From positions 1,214 to 6,558 of the forward strand of contig JAPLKQ010000043.1 in assembly GCA_026387995.1 (NCBI GenBank): a stretch of DNA of 5,345 nt, in the 5' to 3' direction. Of the stretch, positions 1 to 5,345 are shown one piece after another (the first letter of the stretch is position 1; every line of letters starts with the position of its first letter). Source of the stretch: Bacillota bacterium. GTDB lineage: Bacteria > Bacillota_I > Bacilli_A > RFN20 > CAG-826. The position numbers and the translations under genes are program-made. The notes under the pieces are model-generated. The model had not been told where the DNA came from and did no database searches. It saw only the letters and a list, made by a program, of their open reading frames with translations.

Positions 1-1691
<1,691 letters not shown>

Positions 1692-1696
1692 AGGGG

Positions 1697-1703
1697 CCTC
1701 CTA
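1697..1703 (-). promoter_or_regulatory. Ribosome binding site of ispF overlapping the ychF stop codon
   Basis: TAGGAGG includes the ychF stop TAG and lies 5 nt before the ATG at 1691. This strong site decides the full-length ispF start over the TTG at 1590, which begins the longest open frame but would omit the conserved N-terminal third of the family fold. Confidence 0.8.
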
Positions 1704-2807
1704 TACGTTGAAGCGGAAGAACATGACGTCGCCGTCTTTAGGCGCGTAGTCCTTGCCTTCAATCCGTAACTTTCCGGCTTCTTTGACCGCGAGTTCAGAG
1801 CCATATTTAATAATATCTTCGTAGCGGTAAGTCTCCGCTTTGATGAAACCTTTTTCAAAGTCGCTGTGGATGACGCCGGCGCATTGCGGGGCCAAACTTC
1901 CGTTTTTAAACGTCCAAGCGCGGCATTCGTCTTCGCCGCAGGTAAAGAATGTGCTGAGATTAAGCAGACGGTACGTGGCTTTCACGATTTTATCGAGGCC
2001 GGATTCAGTCGCTCCTAAATCTTTGAGGTATTCATTCCGTTCCGCTTTGGGAAGCGAAGATAACTGCGCTTCGATCTCGCAGGAGACGGCGATGACTTCG
2101 GCGCCTTCTTCGTGGGCAATTTTCTTCACGACCTGGAAGTGTTTGTCCTTTTCCGGGTCAGCATAATTGTCTTCGCTGCAGTTGGCAACGTAAATGATGG
2201 GTTTCATGGTCAAAAGATGGTAATTGGCTTTGGCAAAAGCAATCTGATCTTTGGTGAGATGGACGCTCCGGGCCGGTTTGCCCGCTTGAAGGGCGTTAAG
2301 AACCGGGGTCAGGATTTCCAGTTCAATCAAGGCATCTTTATCTTTTTGCATCTTGGCTTTGCCTTCGACTTTGTCGATGCGTTTGGTGACCGTGTCGATA
2401 TCGGCAAAAACCAGTTCAAGATTAACGACTTCGATGTCGCTCGCCGGATCGACTTTGTTGTTGACGTGAATGATCTCGGCGCTTTCAAAGCAGCGCACCA
2501 CTTCGACGATGGCGTCGCATTCACGGATATGCGCGAGGAAGAGGTTGCCTAATCCTTCGCCTTTGCTGGCCCCTTTGACCAGGCCGGCGATATCAAAAAA
2601 CTCGAAGGTCGCGAAGGTCGTTTTCTTCGGGTGGAATAAGGCGGAAAGTTTTTCGAGGCGCGCATCCGGGACGGCAACGACGCCGGTGTTCGGATTGATG
2701 GTGGCAAAGGGGTAGTTGGCCGCCTCGACATGGGAATTCGTTATGGCGTTGAATAGCGTCGATTTACCCACGTTTGGCAGTCCGACGATACCGGCTTTTA
2801 ATGGCAT
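1701..2807 (-). CDS. ychF: YchF/OLA1-family redox-regulated ATPase (Obg-related P-loop protein)
   Basis: A complete 368-residue protein, close to the usual length of about 363-368 for this universally conserved family. Visible parts in order: P-loop GLPNVGKST at residues 9-17; switch I region with NYPFATINPN at 31-40; G3 motif DIAGLVKGASKGEGLGN at 72-88; a helical insert at about 125-200 with charged, coiled-coil-like character; the NCSE motif at 209-212, which replaces the GTPase NKxD and is linked in the family to ATP preference; and a C-terminal TGS domain from about 286 to the end (FTCGEDECRAW ... KDGDVMFFRFNV). Family members bind ribosomes and have been linked to translation and oxidative-stress responses; the precise role is unsettled. 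The start is fixed by AGGGGGA 6 nt upstream. It is the first gene of an operon with ispF (9 nt on) and gltX, preceded by its own promoter and the csp terminator. Unlike its two partners, its reading frame is intact. Confidence 0.97.
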   Translation of the reverse strand: MPLKAGIVGLPNVGKSTLFNAITNSHVEAANYPFATINPNTGVVAVPDARLEKLSALFHPKKTTFATFEFFDIAGLVKGASKGEGLGNLFLAHIRECDAIVEVVRCFESAEIIHVNNKVDPASDIEVVNLELVFADIDTVTKRIDKVEGKAKMQKDKDALIELEILTPVLNALQAGKPARSVHLTKDQIAFAKANYHLLTMKPIIYVANCSEDNYADPEKDKHFQVVKKIAHEEGAEVIAVSCEIEAQLSSLPKAERNEYLKDLGATESGLDKIVKATYRLLNLSTFFTCGEDECRAWTFKNGSLAPQCAGVIHSDFEKGFIKAETYRYEDIIKYGSELAVKEAGKLRIEGKDYAPKDGDVMFFRFNV

Positions 2808-2813
2808 AGTAAA

Positions 2814-2820
2814 TCCCCCT
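2814..2820 (-). promoter_or_regulatory. Ribosome binding site of ychF
   Basis: AGGGGGA lies 6 nt upstream of the ATG at 2807. It is a strong purine-rich match to the anti-Shine-Dalgarno sequence and confirms the start MPLKAGIVGLPN, the conserved N-terminus of the family. Confidence 0.8.
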
Positions 2821-2828
2821 TATAAATA

Positions 2829-2858
2829 AGCATACTAAAGTATAATTCATTTGGACAA
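2829..2858 (-). promoter_or_regulatory. Probable sigma-A type promoter for the ychF-ispF-gltX operon
   Basis: On the minus strand TTGTCC (2858-2853) and TATGCT (2834-2829) are separated by 18 nt, a plausible -35/-10 pair. It sits between the csp terminator and the ychF ribosome site. An alternative -10, TATACT at 2844-2839, lacks a good -35 at normal distance. Placement supports an operon start here, but the boxes are imperfect matches read by eye. Confidence 0.5.
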
Positions 2859-2861
2859 AAG

Positions 2862-2884
2862 AAAAAAGTCGCCGAAGCGACTTT
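2862..2884 (-). terminator. Rho-independent terminator downstream of csp
   Basis: On the minus strand an 8-bp perfect stem AAAGTCGC / GCGACTTT closes a TTCG tetraloop, followed directly by a T run (stem ends in TTT and continues TTT, then CTTTT). It begins about 18 nt after the csp stop codon. The stem is also flanked by CTTTCTTT on the plus strand, so weak bidirectional activity is possible, though no plus-strand gene needs it. Confidence 0.85.
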
Positions 2885-2902
2885 CTTTGTGACGAGTGCT
2901 AT

Positions 2903-3103
2903 TTAGGCAACCTTGCGGATGTTAGTAGCTCTTGGACCACGTTCTGATTCTTCAACGTCGAATTCTACTTTTTCGCCGACTTCAGCGACTTTGTAGGAAT
3001 CCATGAGTAATGAAGAATAGTGGAAAAAGACATCTTTGCCGTCTTCTGTGCGAATGAAGCCGTAGCCTTTTTCCTTGTTGAACATTTTGACTGAACCTTT
3101 CAT
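2903..3103 (-). CDS. Cold-shock-domain protein (CspA family), single-stranded nucleic-acid-binding chaperone
   Basis: A 66-residue protein, the usual size of bacterial cold-shock proteins, which bind single-stranded RNA and DNA and keep mRNA unstructured. The five-strand OB-fold motifs are clear: RNP1-like KGYGFI at residues 12-17, RNP2-like DVFFHYS at 24-30, VGEKVEFDVEE at 42-52 and the ending RGPRATNIRKVA. One departure stands out: residue 7 is Met (VKMFN), where most family members have an aromatic Trp (VKWFN) that stacks on nucleic-acid bases. The ATG at 3103 is chosen because it starts exactly at the domain; the nearest purine-rich site AGAAAGG (3123-3117) is 13 nt away, longer than ideal. 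The gene is monocistronic, with its own leader and a strong terminator. The numbered csp paralogue cannot be assigned, so no symbol is given. Confidence 0.95.
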   Translation of the reverse strand: MKGSVKMFNKEKGYGFIRTEDGKDVFFHYSSLLMDSYKVAEVGEKVEFDVEESERGPRATNIRKVA

Positions 3104-3133
3104 TTTTGGACCGAAACCTTTCTGAATTTTTGT

Positions 3134-3153
3134 TTAAGTAATTACTTAAGTAA
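3134..3153. promoter_or_regulatory. Overlapping perfect palindromes in the csp leader
   Basis: Two perfect palindromes overlap here: TTAAGTAATTACTTAA at 3134-3149 (16 bp) and TTACTTAAGTAA at 3142-3153 (12 bp). They share an 8-nt segment, so only one can fold at a time. They end about 30 nt before the csp start codon and lie in the probable 5' untranslated leader. They could act as alternative RNA hairpins in a temperature-sensitive leader or as a repressor operator; the sequence alone does not decide. All pairs are A-U except one G-C per arm, so an RNA hairpin would be weak and temperature-labile. Confidence 0.5.
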
Positions 3154-3179
3154 ACACTCTTCAATTTGTTTACTGCAAT

Positions 3180-3188
3180 AGCATACCA
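3180..3188 (-). promoter_or_regulatory. Possible extended -10 element of the csp promoter
   Basis: The minus strand reads TGGTATGCT, a TGn extended -10 followed by TATGCT, the same hexamer proposed for the ychF promoter. No good -35 box lies 16-18 nt upstream (TTGTGG is 20 nt away), so this rests on the extended element alone. It would give a csp leader of roughly 70 nt that contains the palindromes. Other weak pairs exist in this A/T-rich stretch. Confidence 0.3.
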
Positions 3189-3248
3189 CGACTCTATAAT
3201 AAATACCACAACATTGTATTGAGGTTTTTTAAAAAAATCACTGGGCAT

Positions 3249-3375
3249 ACTATAAAAAAAGTTTTGGGGCCGTAGCGGCATATCCAGCCCCCATCGCGAT
3301 TGCCGCCGCCACTATAAAAAAAGTTTTGGGGCCGTAGCGGCATATCCAGCCCCCATCGCGATTGCCGCCGCCACT
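3249..3375. repeat. Perfect 62-bp tandem duplication at the end of the permease gene
   Basis: Unit 1 is 3249-3310 and unit 2 is 3311-3372, identical base for base, with a further 3 bp (ACT, 3373-3375) repeating the start of the unit. Unit 2 and the extra 3 bp cover the last coding residues and stop codon of the permease; unit 1 is an extra copy beyond the stop. Removing either copy would leave the permease C-terminus and its TAG unchanged, so the duplication does not alter the protein. Complete identity means it is very recent or an assembly artefact. The 3-bp ACT at the edges is the size of microhomology expected at such a junction. Confidence 0.95.
3254..3353 (-). terminator. Possible duplicated terminator at the permease gene end
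   Basis: Each 62-bp unit holds a minus-strand stem GGGGCTG / CGGCCCC (7 bp with one G-U, 12-nt loop), then AAAAC and a run of seven T. One copy is at 3353-3316, ending just before the permease stop codon; the other is at 3291-3254. The T run is separated from the stem by 5 nt, so this is not canonical, and the stem of the first copy lies inside coding sequence. A smaller alternative hairpin, GCCG-CTA-CGGC, competes with it. Some terminator is expected here because csp has its own leader. Confidence 0.35.
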
Positions 3376-5345
3376 GCTCCCATGGCGAGGAACGGAAATA
3401 AACTGAATGTCATTGAAAAAGAGGTACGAAACGCTTGGTCCAAGATCTTCTCGATAGCGACTTGCAGCATCGCTAATTCAGCAGCCGAGGAGAGGAAAGA
3501 AAAGGTGGCAAGCAAGTACCCTGGCATGAGCAATAATTGACGGCTTTCTCCATAGGGAATCCCGAGCGCCCTAAGCCACACCAGTTCATGTCGGTTCTCA
3601 GCGGCAAAGAGATAGATAACGAGTCCCAAAAGGAGCGTAGAAACCAAAATGGCGAGTACCGAAAACGCCAAGAGCGCTTTTTCGGCATAACCCGTCACGA
3701 GATCAACGCTGCTGTTGATGGCCTCGGCGGGGTTCGTGAATTCATACATCGGAAAATAATGATTGAGGCGTCTGAGAACGGCAGCCGAATCCGCGTTTTT
3801 GGCGAGTTCAAACGCCACTGCATTCGGAAGTAAATTAAAGGCGCTGATGCCACACAGATCACGAAAAAATGAAAGAGACCAGTGCTCGTCTTGATAAAGG
3901 CTGTAGATTGCAGCGTCAACGACACCGACGATTTTTAATTCGGGTTCAGAAAACGTTTTTCGAATCGTCGCCGTGCTATCGACGGTCTCTCCGGTCGTGA
4001 CTCCGGTAAAGAGAGTCTTCTCGAGCGCAGAGAGCGGTCCGCCAAAGAATTTCTCGGCCATCTTCCGACTGATGACGATCTCGTCAAGGCCTACCGCTTT
4101 CCGGCCCCAAACTACGCCCTCTTGAGTCGCGGAAAACCGCACATTTTCAGAACCGGTTTTTAGCACGTTTCCCATAAGCACGCCCTGAGGCAAAACAATC
4201 TCGGCATTTTGCTCCAACGCCGAGACCACGCTCAGCAGGTCAACCGTCTTTTCGAGTAGCGAAAAACTCGGTGAGAAATAGCACTCTCGGGCAAAGCCCA
4301 TCATCAGGGCCGAAGGAAAGATGGCATATCCTCCGCTACTACCGATAACATAGTTGCCGAGGGCGATTTCTGATTGTCTGATTGGGCCTAAGTCACTTAA
4401 GTCAATGGCGTTTTTGTCGGTGATATAAGCAAGGACACGTTTGGAAAAGCGAGCATCTTTTTGAGAGCTCTCTCGCTCAAGAATGTAAGGGTTAAAACGA
4501 GGGTCGCTTCCCGCCGCATTTAAAAAGGCCAAGGGGTCAGAAAGCGTATGGAAATAAGGCACCTTTTTCATCACCCACGGACGGTCACTCGGCGCGCTCA
4601 CATTGTCGCTGGTGGGAAAACGCATCGCCGTCTCAAACATCCACTCATTCCAAAAATGGTTTTCGTGCACGATCAAAGGTTCCGCGCTTTCAAAGATGCC
4701 GATTAATTGAACGATCTGTTCGTCCTCATAAGCCCAACTTTCATTCAAGAGATCAAAAGAGAGAAAAAGATCATTGCCGGTAATAAATTCGCTCAGCGAA
4801 GCAAAGTTTTTATGGATTTTGAGGGCCGTGCAGATGGCGAGCAAATCATCAAAAGGGAGCCCCAGGACGACTTCGTCATTTTCCATTTTGGGCGGACGAA
4901 AAGGCAAAATATCTTCTTCTGTTTCACTGAGCCATACGAAATCATTCACCAAACGGACGCTAAAAGAAGGCAAAGCGGCCTTATAGACTGTCGAGGCAAT
5001 CACCAAGTCGTTGCCATCTTTGAAAAAATCCTCGAAATTAGCTTGATAGGTGACACCGATGCCATCCACAAAATCAGAAAAATCCGTTTGAAGGGTTTCC
5101 ATTTCCGCCATCGGGGCGGCAAAAGTATCGTAATAAAGATTGGGCCGGGGATTTTTTAACGTCATGATGATTTGGTCTTCCCCAATCACTTCGGTCAGGG
5201 CTTTTTTGATTCGGGTGCCAATGCTGGTCGATAAAAGAATGGCCAAGCCGACGCCAAGAAGTCCCAACGAAGTGGCAAAGTCACTGGCCGCCGTCCGCCA
5301 CCGCTTGAGTTTCAATAACATCACCGCGTGCTTAATCGAAAAAAG
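3312..5345 (-). CDS. FtsX/MacB-type ABC transporter permease with a large extracellular domain, 5' partial
   Basis: The frame is open to the window edge, so the protein starts further upstream; the GTG at 5324 is not preceded by a ribosome site and reads through from LFSIKHA. Numbering from that GTG, the 670 visible residues show: a juxtamembrane basic stretch LKRWRTA and a first membrane segment at about 14-36; a roughly 500-residue outer domain with MacB-core-like features (DEIVISRKMAEKFFGG at 414-429, LKIVGVVD at 463-470); and three C-terminal membrane segments at about 550-576, 598-622 and 640-663. Between the second and third lies ENRHELVWLRALGIPYGESRQ, the cytoplasmic coupling motif of FtsX-domain permeases. 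This 1+3 topology is the MacB/LolC-type mechanotransmission fold, whose members move lipids, peptides or proteins using a partner ATPase. In low-GC Gram-positives the ATPase is often fused at the N-terminus; that is inferred here, not seen. The C-terminal tail after the last segment is very short (ATAPKLFL). The substrate is unknown, and no csp or ychF operon link is apparent. Confidence 0.85.
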   Translation of the reverse strand, partial: LFSIKHAVMLLKLKRWRTAASDFATSLGLLGVGLAILLSTSIGTRIKKALTEVIGEDQIIMTLKNPRPNLYYDTFAAPMAEMETLQTDFSDFVDGIGVTYQANFEDFFKDGNDLVIASTVYKAALPSFSVRLVNDFVWLSETEEDILPFRPPKMENDEVVLGLPFDDLLAICTALKIHKNFASLSEFITGNDLFLSFDLLNESWAYEDEQIVQLIGIFESAEPLIVHENHFWNEWMFETAMRFPTSDNVSAPSDRPWVMKKVPYFHTLSDPLAFLNAAGSDPRFNPYILERESSQKDARFSKRVLAYITDKNAIDLSDLGPIRQSEIALGNYVIGSSGGYAIFPSALMMGFARECYFSPSFSLLEKTVDLLSVVSALEQNAEIVLPQGVLMGNVLKTGSENVRFSATQEGVVWGRKAVGLDEIVISRKMAEKFFGGPLSALEKTLFTGVTTGETVDSTATIRKTFSEPELKIVGVVDAAIYSLYQDEHWSLSFFRDLCGISAFNLLPNAVAFELAKNADSAAVLRRLNHYFPMYEFTNPAEAINSSVDLVTGYAEKALLAFSVLAILVSTLLLGLVIYLFAAENRHELVWLRALGIPYGESRQLLLMPGYLLATFSFLSSAAELAMLQVAIEKILDQAFRTSFSMTFSLFPFLAMGAVAAAIAMGAGYAATAPKLFL

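Noticed and set aside
2112..2552. Plus-strand open frame of 146 codons
   Set aside because: Antisense shadow of ychF; the Phe/Asp-rich composition reflects reversed codons of the real gene.
3170..3200. Plus-strand TATAAT at 3195-3200 as an antisense promoter
   Set aside because: No -35 box at 16-18 nt and no plus-strand gene follows; a perfect -10 hexamer in A/T-rich DNA is expected by chance.
3225..3237. T6A7 tract as a terminator
   Set aside because: It is self-complementary A/T only, with no G/C stem; more likely a bent A-tract.
2982..3281. Minus-strand 99-codon open frame overlapping csp
   Set aside because: It overlaps csp out of frame, crosses the leader palindromes and repeat edge, and its sequence has no domain character; no ribosome site precedes it.
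4707..5159. Plus-strand open frame of 150 codons
   Set aside because: Antisense to the permease; no motif and no promoter or ribosome site evidence.

Overview
The window looks like a piece of an uncultured Bacillota genome, probably a Bacilli or Mollicutes-related lineage. It uses the standard genetic code: Trp is TGG, and the only in-frame TGA codons follow deletions. Support comes from the close match of the GltX and YchF sequences to Bacillus-type proteins, the adjacent ispF-gltX pair, strong GGAGG-type ribosome binding sites, and an ABC permease of the type often fused to its ATPase in low-GC Gram-positives. This placement is inference from protein character, not a computed phylogeny. All genes are on the minus strand, so transcription runs from high to low coordinates.

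Layout in transcription order: (1) 5345-3312, a large FtsX/MacB-type ABC transporter permease, open at the window edge, so its N-terminal part (possibly a fused ATPase) is missing. (2) 3311-3104, a leader and intergenic region with a perfect 62-bp tandem duplication covering the end of the permease gene, an A/T tract, a GTGGTAT direct repeat and overlapping perfect palindromes. (3) 3103-2903, a small cold-shock-domain protein, followed by a clear stem-loop terminator. (4) 2807-1, a tightly packed operon ychF-ispF-gltX with its own promoter and gaps of 9 and 2 nt: a universally conserved P-loop ATPase, an enzyme of the MEP isoprenoid pathway, and glutamyl-tRNA synthetase (which runs off the left edge).

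The most striking observation is damage to the operon. ispF lacks about 22 nt and gltX about 46 nt, each inside a highly conserved block near the 5' end and each shifting the frame. The rest of both genes is well conserved. Both functions are normally essential, so an assembly or sequencing fault is the leading explanation, with recent real deletions second. Together with the exact 62-bp duplication, this makes three small structural anomalies in about 5.3 kb.

I see no tRNA or rRNA gene, CRISPR array, insertion sequence or phage gene. No stretch over 300 bases lacks a gene. I did not find a convincing new multi-gene system. The parts that merit a second look are the deletion pair, the duplication with its possible tandem terminators, and the palindromic csp leader.
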